Assembly (NCBI GenBank): GCA_900095095.1 | Contig: FMBT01000452.1 | Location: 26,169 to 90,168 of the forward strand | DNA from: Fragilariopsis cylindrus CCMP1102 | Lineage: Eukaryota > Bacillariophyta > Bacillariophyceae > Bacillariales > Bacillariaceae | Direction of reading: 5' to 3' | Length of the DNA stretch: 64,000 nucleotides | Shown: one piece after another, positions 23,490 to 35,300 of the stretch | How positions within the stretch are numbered: the stretch's first letter is position 1 | Layout of the letters: each line of letters opens with the position of its first letter | Notes under the pieces: generated by a model | Seen by the model: only the letters and a program-made list of their open reading frames with translations | Databases searched by the model: none | What the model was told of the DNA's origin: nothing | Translations under genes and position numbers: made by a program

Positions 23490-23986
23490 ATTTTACTCGC
23501 ACTGTAGTTAATATTTTATTAGGCCTTTTCATACTATTTCTTTCTTCTTTGGATAATTATTTTATAGATTGATGAATTTTGGATAATAATAATAATAGTT
23601 ACAATAATGGCGAAGAATACTACGAATGAATGATCGAAGATCCATCTCAAGCCTTTTTATTTCAGTGTTGGCAAGACGCAAAAGTATCAACAAGATAATA
23701 AAAATAGTGACTGTTCGTAAAAAATAAATCAAGTTTCTTGGCATTTAGGAAAGAAGGGGGAGGGGCTATAATCTTGTGTGTCTCATACAAACAATAAATC
23801 TTAAACTTCTTGAGCTTGTATGTGCACTAGTATGGCGCGCGGTGCATTTTTGTGATACACTGAAACAACACATCATCCAAACCAGTCTTACTATACTTCG
23901 TAAAGGAAGGCGATAATAAATCAAAAATTCGAGCAGCAGCAGCAGCAGTAGAACAAGAAGAAAAAATAGTAGCGGTCGACGAAAAG
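23490..23986. other. divergent intergenic region
   Basis: This is the promoter region between the basic-protein gene and the sulfotransferase-like gene. The plus strand is open from about 23863 in the frame of the ATG at 23987, so the latter gene may start earlier or have an upstream exon. Confidence 0.45.
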
Positions 23987-26122
23987 ATGATATCGTCATC
24001 ATCATCATCATCATCATCATCATCGCCATTATCGTCTACTACTAGTACAATAAAATCATCACATCATCTTCACAACGACAACAAAAGCGACAACAAATAC
24101 GGAAACAAAATCAACTCCATCAAAATCAAAATAAATATACCTATTTTATCTATGGTCAAAATGGTGAACAACAATCAAATTGGATCTACAATGCACAATT
24201 TTTACATGTTGGTAAAGGTAAGCTTGGCATCGCAAGGCTTCAGGTAGCTCTTGGAAGAAAGATTTCGATTTATGTTTCCATTCTAAAATGTCGTTCTTCT
24301 TTCATCTTTTCTTTTCTCAACTTCTCACTTCTCACTTCTTTACATACGGTTTTTTGTCACCGTCACCGTCACCGTCATATTATATTATATAGCTGGTGGT
24401 GGTACAATAAGGGAACGTATTGAAAAATTAAATTTTAATATTGAATATAAACATAGTCCACTAGGAAGAAATTATACTCAAACAACAACAACAACAATGA
24501 TAGCATCAGCAGCAGCAACGACAGCGTCAACGCCAGCAGCAGCAGAAAATGAAAAAATGACAATGACAACACCAACAACCTATTTAATTGGTGTACGTGA
24601 TCCAATTGATCGTTATATATCCAATTTTTATTGGCAAGGATTAACATTATGTTTAGAAGAAAATGATACAGATAATTCAAATAATGATACAACTACAACT
24701 ACCACTACAATGAGTTATTATTATAACGATACACGTAAAAATGGTGAACCATTATCTACAGTCACACGGAAACCAAATAAATTTTGTCGATTACAAACGA
24801 AGAATATACCCACAAGCATAGATATATCAAATATGATACATATAAAATACAATAGTAATGCCAGCGAATTAGCGGAATCATTGTGTAGTACTACTGACGA
24901 TGCAATACAGGATATGAATATGTTATCACATGCCAAACATACATTATGGGATTGGTTACAAGTTACTGGGATACTTGTTAATCAACATGATGATACTACA
25001 AGTAATAGTAGTAGTAATCCTACTAAGATAAATAAGAATGTAAATGTGGCTGGTATGGTAGTAGAAAATGGATATGATTTTCTACAACAAATTGATGATA
25101 GTATTGAATATGCATTTACAAATAGTTTCAATTTACAACAGCAAAATTCTGATAATACTAATAATGACCAACAACATCAAAGTCGAAGTCAACGTCAACT
25201 AGTAGGTGATCATCATCATACTAATACTACTAATACTACTGCACATGATATAATGGAAATGAAACTATTCGATTTGAATAATAATCATGATGGTGATGGT
25301 AATTCCACAAAATCAAATAATGATTCAAAAAATAATGGAAATGGAAATCAAAGAAAAAAAGTGAAAGAACATTCGAGTTCCTCATCAAAGAAAGAAGTGT
25401 TACTAGATTATAGTGAGTTACCATGGATCCAAAAAATGCAACATCATCAACAGAATGGTTTATCCAAAAAAGGTGCATGTTGTTTAGCGAATCATTTTTA
25501 TTGGAAGGATTATCATATCTTATTCAAACCAACAAGTTTTAGCGCTAACGACGTTATTACCAGTACATTTCTGAGTGATCTCGTCTGTAATTATGGAACA
25601 AGATCTACCACAAGCACAAGTAATAATAATAGATCAGCTACTAATAAATCACAACTATGTATTGATGCATTAAATTCTATATCACAACGATATAAGAATC
25701 TTCAATGTAATAACGATAATGAAGAAGAAAATATAGAAGAAGAAGAAGAACAACAATATACTGATAGCGATAACGATAACGATAACGATAATGAAGAAAA
25801 TAATGATGCTGACGTTGATGTTACTATCAAAATTAACATTAAAGATAAAGAACATCAACGTCGACATGAAGTAGTAGACAAAAATAAGAATGATCTAACA
25901 ACAGCAACAATAGCAATAGTATCTGCATCAACGTCATCATCTCTATCAACAAAAGCAACATCATCACCATCAACATCAGCAGAAACAGTGATGATGAAAA
26001 CAACATTACATATATATTCATTTTTTCTAATAATTTTCATTCTATGGTTATATATGGTGAAACAATATATTCATAATATCAGTAGTAATAATCATCGCAA
26101 TAAGCCGCAGCAAAAAAGATAA
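23987..26122 (+). CDS. P-loop sulfotransferase-like protein with C-terminal membrane segment
   Basis: Two exons are separated by an intron at 24218-24392. Across the splice the sequence reads QFLHVGKAGGGTIRERIEKL, matching the 5'-phosphosulfate (PAPS)-binding loop. Downstream is LIGVRDPIDRYISNFYW (~24590), the 3'-phosphate-binding motif with its Arg and Ser. Together these indicate a carbohydrate-type sulfotransferase of the Golgi. Conserved pieces further on include HAKHTLWDWLQV and KKGACCLANHFYWKDYHILF. A Glu/Asp-rich region precedes one hydrophobic segment near the end, IYSFFLIIFILWLYMV. The exon 1 motif frame (YFIYGQNGEQQSNWIYN) has no ATG and differs from the frame of the ATG at 23987. 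Either a one-base error lies in the repeats at 24000-24100 or an upstream exon was missed. Confidence 0.72.
24218..24392 (+). other. Intron of the sulfotransferase-like gene
   Basis: The donor GTAAGC follows GTTGGTAAAG; the acceptor TATATAG precedes CTGGTGGTGGTAC. Removing it reconstitutes the GKAGGGT loop exactly. A GTCACC tandem tract lies near the acceptor. Confidence 0.9.
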
Positions 26123-26987
26123 ACCCCAGGAGAAGCAGCAAACACCACGCTACAATACTGGTCAACTTGAACACAATCACACTTTACTATTCCTATGATT
26201 TATAATATCTATACCATTATATGTTCTCGTGGAGGTTTTTTCTCTATTGCTACAACTTTTTAGTCTAAAAAATAATGTTACCTTTTCCTTCCTTTTTTTA
26301 TAGTGCTCTTCTCGTTGCACTTGAGATGTTGTTTTAACGAGCTATCAATACACAAAACACATATAACAATCTTAACGTAACAGCAAACTGAAGATTTATC
26401 ATCATCCTCGTCGTTAATGTAGCGATACTTAAGTATTTAAATTTCAAAGAAGAATTTTTATCACGAGTCAATAATTGTACACCAGCCAATACGTCGCTCA
26501 GTCAAAAAACAAAAATGTATTTATGGTAGTAAGTAATGCAAGGTAATTCTCCCTTTAATTATTTAAGTTCTCTGAGCTGTACTGTTGAACTGGTATTTTT
26601 GTAAGTCTAACAAAAATATTGATATATAATACAAAGCTAAATTTTACTTAATGTACTTTCTCCGTAAGTTTTAAATGATGTGTAAGTTATAATAACGCGA
26701 GTTTATTAAGCTCTTATGGACTGGGAATGAATACTTTCAACTTTCTGTCCGTTTAAAAGAACACGATTTTTCAAATTACTTAAAGTTATACTACCTCCCA
26801 CATTACGGAAACGCAACTTGTCCGCATAATATATATAACACACGAAGTGCGTTGTACAATAATAAAAATAAAATACACTAGTACAAAGTAGCCAATTCCA
26901 TTCAAAAACATTAGATTTCATTTTACTGATACAAAATCAAACAACGTACACTGTTGTATCACAAGTGAAAACCGCATAAAATCGAAG
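26123..26987. other. intergenic region
   Basis: No gene is seen. It contains the second copy of the dispersed repeat (26652-26751). Confidence 0.5.
26652..26751 (+). repeat. Dispersed ~95-bp repeat, second copy
   Basis: Starts TGTACTTTCTCCGTAAG and ends ACTTTCAACTTTCTGTCC, matching 21550-21644 over its length with small indels. Confidence 0.7.
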
Positions 26988-28965
26988 ATGAGTACTAACA
27001 ACGACTACAACGAAAAAAGGACAACAATAAATGCTACGATGACTACAATCCAGCAAACGACTATAATGATTATGATAATATGAATGGTATAAGTAGTGGC
27101 AGTGGTAGTAGTAGTGCAGATGATGATGGTGCTGTTACAACAACAGTAGGACTAAGTGCTGTAGATGAATTACTATCCAAAGAATTATTCCAAAATTTAT
27201 GTTTTCAAAAGGAGGAGGATTTTGATGATGAAATCAATGGAAAACGTTGTCATTATGATGCAATAAATGAAACATCTGAATTAATATCAACATCATTACT
27301 ACAACTATCCTATGAACTGGATGTTGTGATACCCAATCATGAAAAACGTGCCTATATATCATGTCAAGAACTAGACGAGAGAGCAAATGGATATTCTATT
27401 GCTGGTGATACTAGTAGTAGTACAGGAGTTGGTATAATTATCTCATCCTATATTAATAATATTGATTTTCGTTTACGTTTTTTACGATGTGAATTATTTG
27501 ATATCAAAAAAGCAGCAATGCGTATAGTGAGATTTCTGAATCTTGGTTTTGATTTATATGGTGAATCTATATTATTACGTCCACCTTTATTTAAAGATTT
27601 TAGTTCTACTGAAAAGGTACGTTACGCTTATTTGTTTACCGTACAATAAAGTACCAAGTTCTATATTGTTTACACAAAAAAAGATAACAAAAAGTGTGAT
27701 ACTGCAGTGCCGTATCTTATCATAATTGATATCTCTCTCTCTCACTCTATTCTTCTTTCTTTCTTAAAATATTGCACGATCGTCACGGAACTGTTTGTAT
27801 TGTAACGCATTTTTTCTCTAAAAGGCTGTATTCCGTAAAGGGTACGTGTACTATCTTCTTCCTTTCGTTCGTTCGTGATCTACGCTATTGTACAGTCCTC
27901 GTTCTTTTTTTCAATACAACTGTACTACTTTCTCTCATACTCATTCTATCTTTATTTTTATAACAATGTCTACTATCGTTATCGATATATATTATAGATT
28001 TTATCAACTTTTACCTTTTCGTTCCGAAGGTATTGGTCGACGTATATTGTTTATCAACCCCAACACTGAATGGGATACAATTGATCCTAAAATACGTGAT
28101 AAAATATTATTTTATATAATCTATCGTGTCGGATTACGCAATACTAGTATACAAAAAGAAGGTATTATTATTGTATCATGGATGGATTCGGCATTCAAAA
28201 TCTCCAATCATTCTATTAACCTACTTTCGGTACGAATAAGTGCCATACATATTTGTACAACTGATATACCATATCATGGTATACCACGATCTGTTGTTGG
28301 AATGATGATTGCACAAAATAGGTCACGAATTAAATTACATGCTGGTACGTTATATTATTACGTTATTGCGTTATTACGTTACATTATTGTTATTCTCCTT
28401 TGTGTTAACAGCTGTGTATATTCGTATTCGTATTATATTTCAAGTTATCAATGATTTTATCTAACACTTTTCAATTTATTTCTGCACAGGAAATGCAGAT
28501 GACTTGAAGTCTATTCTAAAAGGTTATTTAGGTTTTGTAAGTGAACACTTACCTATTACCGACACGGGCAATATTAAACAAAACTATTTTCGAAAAAGTT
28601 ATAAAATGCTTCATTTGTTGGAACAAGGTGGACCAGCAGCAGAAACATGCAAATGGATCGAATGTCCATCATTAACGGATGTATTATTCCAACAGGGTCG
28701 GTCACTTTCTCATACACCGGGAAATTCAAAGTTACTAGAATTAATAACGTCGTTAATAACTGGTGAAAGTAAAAATAAAAGATCCTCAATTCTACAGATA
28801 ATTTCAAAAATCAAACTGAATAATGGCGTGTTCTTAACTCATAATGAAAAGGGTTGGTGGGATGAAATTGATGATTTCGAGGCTTATAAAAGAATTGATT
28901 ATATTTTTATTAATCAAGGTAGGCCAGCTAGAAGAAAGAACGCACGCCACAATTTCATAAGCTAA
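26988..28965 (+). CDS. CRAL-TRIO domain protein with C-terminal DUF6824
   Basis: Three exons: 26988-27616, 27998-28344 and 28490-28965. Exon 1 needs one extra A in the GAAAAAAGG run near 27015; otherwise translation could start at the in-frame ATG 27080. It carries a CRAL-TRIO N-terminal helix region (FRLRFLRCELFDIKKAAMRI, VRFLNLGFDLYGE). Exon 2 holds the lipid-binding domain core, including PFRSEGIGRRILFINPN, KEGIIIVSWM and IHICTTDIPY. It starts with ATTTTAT, where one extra T restores the frame. Exon 3 contains the rest of that fold and then a DUF6824-like region (SLTDVLFQQGRSLSHTPGN, NGVFL, GWWDEIDD), a domain of unknown function common in diatoms. CRAL-TRIO proteins bind lipids or transfer them between membranes. 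The fusion suggests lipid sensing linked to regulation, but that is speculative. Confidence 0.78.
27617..27997 (+). other. Intron 1 of the CRAL-TRIO/DUF6824 gene
   Basis: The donor GTACGT follows CTACTGAAAAG; the acceptor ATTATAG precedes ATTTTATC. At 381 bp it is the longest simple intron in the window. Confidence 0.75.
28345..28489 (+). other. Intron 2 of the CRAL-TRIO/DUF6824 gene
   Basis: The donor GTACGT follows TACATGCTG; the acceptor TGCACAG precedes GAAATGCAG. Removal keeps the frame exactly (KLHAGNADDL). Confidence 0.88.
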
Positions 28966-29352
28966 AAAAGTTTCAGTACAGGAATAGCTTGAATAAGCGA
29001 CGCATTGCGCGCGTAATGGCTAGTAGAGAAAATTCTTCTTCGAAATTTAAATGCTTCATTCACTCTACATATGAATTCTATTCCTGTTTTTCCACCACAC
29101 AGTATCTAATAGACTGTCCATCGAGCGACAGAAAGTTGGAGCTATTAGTACTGTAGAACAACTATTTCTTTTCCAAAATTTAAATACTTTAGTATCGCTA
29201 CGTTGGATTTTCCTACATGAAAGAATTCACTGCTGTTTTTCCATCATACAGTAGCTAAGTTGATTGTCCATCGAGCGACAGAAAGTTGGAGCTATTAGTA
29301 CTGGGAGGAAACTTATTCCGGCGATTTAACTGTATCTTCTAATATATAACGT
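28966..29352. repeat. Intergenic region carrying a ~135-bp direct duplication
   Basis: Two diverged copies, at about 29030-29155 and 29165-29305, share AAATTTAAATRCTT, CTGTTTTTCCA and the end block GTCCATCGAGCGACAG. Both end in AAAGTTGGAGCTATTAGTACTG. They lie between two convergent genes. Confidence 0.8.
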
Positions 29353-30028
29353 TCATAAGTTGTGATTAAGCTGTAATTCCCCTTGATTAATTTGTCGTGC
29401 GTTTGGTTGACTTGTTGAACCTGAAACGCGGTGGCTTTGTAAGTTGGTCATCCGATGATGGGCACAATATTGCGCGTCGGAAACAACTTCATCATATCGT
29501 CTACCGTTGTTGCTAAGAATAATACCATCATAGATACACGCCTTGACCACATTTTTGTGTTGGAGCAGCTACTACACAATTGGCCGTTTTTATCGCACAA
29601 GCTACAGTAGCCGATGCTATATTCGGATGTGTTGGTGATGTGAAAATTAATATGTAGCTCCCACGGTTCCAAATCGTCTTCCTGCAAACTTATTAGATAC
29701 TCTAGTGTCCTCTGTTTTTTGCGAGAAATTGTCTGACTGCTTTTGCTATAATTGAAGCTGCCGTCGCCTCTAATCGTCGTCTTAGTTGAAAAATGATGCA
29801 ATCTTCGTTGTTGTCGTCAAGTTCTGTGATTTTGTACGAAATGATGAGGGTATACAGATCATGCAGTTTTGTTTTCATGTGCGGGCGTTGTGAAATTGCT
29901 TTACTGTTAAATATGCACCATGTGCGGTATACACGGTAATCAGAAATGCTGTAACACTGTAATACTAATGTAATTGATGTTGCTTTAACGTCGTTTCTGA
30001 GATACCGCGATATGGTCGTGCTAGTCAC
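29353..30028 (-). CDS. IQ-motif-like, Cys-cluster protein, unknown function (frame broken, 5' end uncertain)
   Basis: Three minus-strand pieces join when one A is added to the A6 run (29715-29720) and one to the A5 run (29552-29556). The joined product is about 225 aa. It has an IQ-like segment, AASIIAKAVRQFLAKKQR, of the kind that binds calmodulin. Next comes a cysteine knuckle, CSLCDKNGQLCSSC (C-x2-C-x6-C-x2-C), then VVKACIYDG, YCAHHR and a polar C-terminus. The open frame begins at a GTG at 30028 with a stop just upstream. A possible acceptor (ACTAG) precedes CACGACC, so an upstream exon is likely. Zinc binding is inferred from Cys spacing only. Confidence 0.55.
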
Positions 30029-30326
30029 GTTTCAGTATGTACACTATTACTCCTGTGTGATAAATTTTAGATAACTACTGAACATGCAAACGGAGAATTA
30101 CAATAACAACGTTATCTATAATTTATGGGTTATATTCTAAATGTTAGTCTCCAGATATTGACACACCTATTGTGACTGGACGTTACAATATCTGGGTTAT
30201 GCATTTAGTCTAAAGGCATAAGCCTTTTGGCTGAAAGCCTTTCAACATATATATATATACGTATCTCTCTCTCTATATATTTTTATATATATATATATAT
30301 ATACATATATATTCTATGGTGCACTT
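30029..30326. other. intergenic region with inverted repeat and TA-rich tract
   Basis: An imperfect inverted repeat pairs CTAAATG...CAGATATTG near 30131-30154 with CAATATCTGG...CATTTAG near 30189-30212. A smaller AAGCCTTTTGGCTGAAAGCCTTT segment follows. A TA-rich microsatellite occupies about 30248-30310. It may be the 3' end structure of the next minus-strand gene. Confidence 0.6.
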
Positions 30327-31979
30327 TTAGGACGAGAACGGTGGTGGTGGTATAATTCGTACTTTACGATTCGGTCCAGCATCTGGTGGACAGGTGACCA
30401 TAAATCGTTGTCCATTTGCATTGACAGTAAATTGCATACCAGGATAGATATTAGGTGGTATGGTGACTAAGAATGTTTTTGGTGTATGCGCGCCACTGGA
30501 TATAGAATTCCGATTCACATTCCGAACTTCGGGTGTCATCGGTACAGCACCACCCGATGTGGCAAACGAAAAGAAAAAGGCGTCCGTATCCAAGGAAGAA
30601 TACATGCTGTCATTGCTAGAAGAATGTACGCCCGAAATGTCAGCCGAACCCAGAATAGTGACTCCTTCGGAAGAGCCACCGACAATTGTTATTAGATCCG
30701 TGTATACCTTGTCGGTTCGAATCATTTGGTTAGTACTGCATCCTCGATGCAAATCTGCGCACTGAAATTTCACCGTCGCGCAATTAGCGCCATGCATTTC
30801 AATCTTTAGGAGCGGCACATTCCAGTTTTTCCTTTGAATGCCAACAATCACTCGCTGCAAAATTGATTTTGGAAAGGACACGATATTGACCTTGCCACTT
30901 CCTTTTGGTTGCAGACATCCAATCTGGCTACCATCATCCGATGTTGCCGTTAGATTATTCCTTGAAAGGAAAAAAGTAGACTTGTCTTCTACCGAGACGG
31001 ACATGTCAATCGCACAATGCCATCGCCAACCGAGACTCCACAGCTCTTGCAAAACACCACATACGAGCTTAGCAGAGGCAATGTTTTCCTCCGTCGTGTG
31101 TGGGTACCAAGGCCGACCAACACATTTGATTTGTCGGGAATCTTGAAAGTTATTCGTTGCACTGACGCCTCTTCTCCAGTGCTTGCGAACGGCACTCTCA
31201 AAGGCAGACCGCGACACCTCATCAGACGATCCAATGAGCCGAATCTTGTGCATGCGTTCTAGCGCGACGGCACAAAACTCGGACTTTGGTTGCTCGAACC
31301 CCAACCCATCACGAAAGAAGAGGAGTGAATCGGCATCATAGTCAGAGGTGGTACAGTCAAAGGGTACAACTCGAATCCATCCGTTGGATTCCATGTATCT
31401 CAACATACTGATAACAAGCTTGCATACATCAATGTGCTTTGAATTGCTTGTTTCCATGGCCATCCAAGGTCGACCATTTAGTTTATAGCCACGTAGGCCA
31501 TACTTGTTGTTCACGGATACACCGTACTTCCAGTTGGTGGAAAGAATTCGTCCGAAAGCTTCAATTTCAGATTCTGGTAGTTGAACGATGCGCACCTTGT
31601 CAACGTGACCCAGTTGAAGACAGGCGAGTTGTGTTTGCCGATCCTCGGGGTCCTTCTGAAAGAATAACGTCCCTGCCGAGGCGCCGACAATGTTAAGATC
31701 TGCGCAGCACAAAAGTTGCATATGTTGTCGTTGCATGGCTTTGACAAGATCTAAGAAAACCTGACGAGACAAGACACTCGCGCCTTGGTGATCAAACCAA
31801 ATGTTTTGCGATTGAAATTTCAATCGACAGCAATCGCCATTACGGAGTGTTTTCAGGGCCTTTTGAAGGTGTGGGTTCGAGACATGCTGAAAGAGCTCCC
31901 AATCAGATTTACCAAAGGGTTGAATCAAAGCCTTGCTCCCACTGTACCGATACAGTGAAATTGTCTGAACTTCTGGCAT
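30327..31979 (-). CDS. Three-repeat protein with C-terminal beta domain, unknown function
   Basis: Single intact exon of 550 aa (ATG at 31979). At least two well-marked internal repeats, and a weaker first one, share a W...GVS...N core, then GRPW, then an amphipathic helix and a GW segment. Examples are WKYGVSVNNKYGLRGYKLNG / RPWMAMET and WRRGVSATNNFQDSRQIKCVG / RPWYPHTTEENI. Each unit ends in a strand such as DADSLLFFRD or KSTFFLSR. The last ~45 residues form a separate piece (FLVTIPPNIYPGMQFTVNANG, QRFMVTCPPDAGPNRKVRII). No signal peptide or membrane segment is seen, so it is probably cytosolic. It is near 50% GC and free of the low-complexity tracts found in neighbours, which suggests a conserved or well-expressed gene. 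I do not know the family. Confidence 0.8.
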   Translation of the reverse strand: MPEVQTISLYRYSGSKALIQPFGKSDWELFQHVSNPHLQKALKTLRNGDCCRLKFQSQNIWFDHQGASVLSRQVFLDLVKAMQRQHMQLLCCADLNIVGASAGTLFFQKDPEDRQTQLACLQLGHVDKVRIVQLPESEIEAFGRILSTNWKYGVSVNNKYGLRGYKLNGRPWMAMETSNSKHIDVCKLVISMLRYMESNGWIRVVPFDCTTSDYDADSLLFFRDGLGFEQPKSEFCAVALERMHKIRLIGSSDEVSRSAFESAVRKHWRRGVSATNNFQDSRQIKCVGRPWYPHTTEENIASAKLVCGVLQELWSLGWRWHCAIDMSVSVEDKSTFFLSRNNLTATSDDGSQIGCLQPKGSGKVNIVSFPKSILQRVIVGIQRKNWNVPLLKIEMHGANCATVKFQCADLHRGCSTNQMIRTDKVYTDLITIVGGSSEGVTILGSADISGVHSSSNDSMYSSLDTDAFFFSFATSGGAVPMTPEVRNVNRNSISSGAHTPKTFLVTIPPNIYPGMQFTVNANGQRFMVTCPPDAGPNRKVRIIPPPPFSS

Positions 31980-32366
31980 TGCGTTTTAGAGTATAAAGGC
32001 GGACGTTGAAAGTTGGAAGAAAGAACTATTAGAAAAAGAGTGAGGAATCCCATCGTCAGTATTCTTCCTTCTTCTTCTTCTTCTTCTTAACTTCAATATC
32101 AATCGCTTGTTGCACATAAAAGTGGATTCTGTAAACAGTGATTTAGTTATGACCGTTATTTAAAACAGTTAAGTCGCCAAAAAAATTGTTGTCCGTAATT
32201 AAGTCTTGATACGTTTCCTTCCTGTAGAACAAAAATTTCTTTTCCAACACTACCGTAGTACCACTTTGTGCGTTACACCCCTCAAACAGTCATCATTTTT
32301 TTGAATTTTCGCGCCGGGTGAACTAGCGAAACGCATAAATAATTCTCCACGTGGAACTAGTCATTA
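31980..32366. other. intergenic region upstream of the three-repeat gene
   Basis: Contains a CTT-rich tract near 32068-32090 and no gene. The right edge is the start of repeat element copy 2. Confidence 0.5.
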
Positions 32367-35300
32367 ATATAAAGACTAAATCATGCCCACAATTTTACTA
32401 GTATTTTGTTAGTCTAGTATGTTATAACAACTTTAGCATCAAGTATATACACATAAATAGTCATTTTTTTGGAGAAAAAATAGGATAGGAAGTTTACAAT
32501 TGATCTATTGGTTGGAGAATAGTTATATTCCTTAGTCTTGTAAGCTTACTGGTATCTCATAACGTAGGCTCATACACAGCACACATTTTAGGGATTTAAA
32601 ATGTATGTGTACACACAACAAAATATCTCATTTGAAAGTATTACAGAGGACAACACATTCTGGACTGTGTGCACTAGCATTCTTATAGTATACTAGAAAA
32701 TTGTAGTTGCCTCCTACCACTTTTTTGTTCCTGTGGTTGTTGAATAAATTACAATCCGCTGTTGTGGAAGGTACACAAACAACAAGATTTTTGACCAAAA
32801 TGAACAACAATATATCTTATTTGAAAGTGTTGCAGAGGACTCACCTTCTGGGCCGTGTGCACTAGCATTCTTATAGTATATTAGAACATTGTAGTTGCCT
32901 CCTACCACTTTTTTGTTCCTGTGGTTGTTGAATAAATTACAATCCGCTGTTGTGGAAGGTACACAAACAACAAGATTTTTGACCAAAATGAACAACAATA
33001 TATCTTATTTCAAAGTATTGCAGAGGACAACACATTCTGGACTGTGTGCACTAGCATTCTTATAGTATATTAGAACATTGTAGTTGCCTCCTACCACTTT
33101 TCTGTTCCTGTGGTAGTTGAATAAATTACAATCAGCTGTTGTGGAAGGTACACAAACAACAAGATTTTTGACCAAAATGAACAACAGTATATCTTATTTC
33201 AAAGTATTACAGAGGACAACACATTCTGGGCCGTGTGCACTAGCATTCTTATAGTATATTAGAACATTGTAGTTGCCTCCTACCACTTTTCTGTTCCTGT
33301 GGTTGTTGAATAAATTACAATCCGCTGTTGTGGAAGGTACACAAACAACAAGATTTTTGACCAAAATGAACAACAATATATCTTATTTGAAAGTGTTGCA
33401 GAGGACTCACCTTCTGGGCCGTGTGCACTAGCATTCTTATAGTATATTAGAACATTGTAGTTGCCTCCTACCACTTTTTTGTTCCTGTGGTTGTTGAATA
33501 AATTACAATCCGCTGTTGTGGAAGGTACACAAACAACAAGATTTTTGACCAAAATGAACAACAATATATCTTATTTCAAAGTATTACAGAGGACAACACA
33601 TTCTGGACTGTGTGCACTAGCATTCTTATAGTATATTAGAACATTGTAGTTGCCTCCTACCACTTTTCTGTTCCTGTGGTAGTTGAATAAATTACAATCA
33701 GCTGTTGTGGAAGGTACACAAACAACAAGATTTTTGACCAAAATGAACAACAGTATATCTTATTTGAAAGTGTTGCAATGACCGTCTGGGCCGTGTGCGC
33801 AAAAATCCACAGAGTATTGTGTTTGCCTCCTACATTCCTGGTGGTTCATCATCACTTGACTAAAGTAATTCTGATTGGCATCATGTTTATCTAACAAATT
33901 CTCCAGTGGAGTTTGGTTATATTGGAATACTAAACAACTTTGAATAATCAGATGAATAACTTCTCCTTAGGTTCTAGAACCAGCATGGTGCACTAAAATA
34001 CCACCCAGTCATCCATCCTGTACCCATAGGGAATGAACCAAGGGTCATGATCCCTCATACATAACTTATTCTTGCCTCCAGAACACCAACATTGTATTTT
34101 GGCCAACATGTCATATTTCCATGCCCACAAGTACCATTCAGACATAGGCTGCCACAACATCAAAAAAAGGAATTGAACCATGGTTTCAACACCCAGATAC
34201 CTTCCATATATGCATATGGTCAAAATCAACCAACAATGCTTGGAACAGTTGGTGGGGCAGGGAACAATAGAATAGACATAAAATGGCCCAAAATGCACAC
34301 GTTGCAAACATGTTTGAGATGCTACCACGCCCATACCAGGTATGCTGAGTCCCAAATAAAACAGCTAGACATCAACCCAATTCACAAATGTTTTGGATTA
34401 TATCATTATTTTAGGTAACCATACATATATTTTGGGTGCCACGGGTCAAAACCCACCGCTACTAAAACACACAATTTCTCTAAGTGCCAAGTGCCTGTGT
34501 AATGAAGGCTGTGATGCACCATCAATATAGACCTAATAACCTTGAAAGATTATATGGAGCTCAGCATGATACCTATGGGTACAAGGTCCAACTATTGCTT
34601 TTTGAGGCTCTAGGGAGGTTAGGAAGGTGTCAGGGTCATTTAGGCCTCAAAACAGGTGTTTCCCCTTTAGCGCCCACATTAGCTTGGTCCTGCCCATAGC
34701 CTGCCAAGTTTATATTCCCTTTGGTGTATATGGTCATCTCCATGTGCTTACTTTGGGACAATTCATCTTTTTGTGAGTGTGTACTAGGTCACATACCTCC
34801 CCAAATGGGTCATTTTCCCATGTCCTAGGCTGTATCACAGATTTTACCACCTTCCAGTGTAGTGGGAAGAGCACATACCTAGCGCCCCAAAGTCCGGTCC
34901 AGGTATCCACCCTATACATACACCCAAAGTAACTGTACAAAAGTAATATGTGTGCAGCTGCTGTTCTATGTGTATCATTCTGCCAATAATGGTCTAGGAG
35001 GGAAGGCAAGGTAGGCAATATGTGGGATTTCTATTATATATATTATAGATGCTACCATCACTTTTTTCCCTATAAAATTAGTCAGCAACATTTCAAGCAT
35101 GCATAAGATAATAACAAGAGCCGCTGTAGAAAAGTAGTATCTGTGCAATTGTTGTTCTACATGTATCTTTTTATTTTAATGCAACAACCAACAGGATGTT
35201 ATTATATTGCAACCAACATTTTTAGTGAGTGTGATAGGGAGATGATGCATTGAAACACCAAACAACCATCTCCATACTCCTTTTGATAAGATCAATTGAT

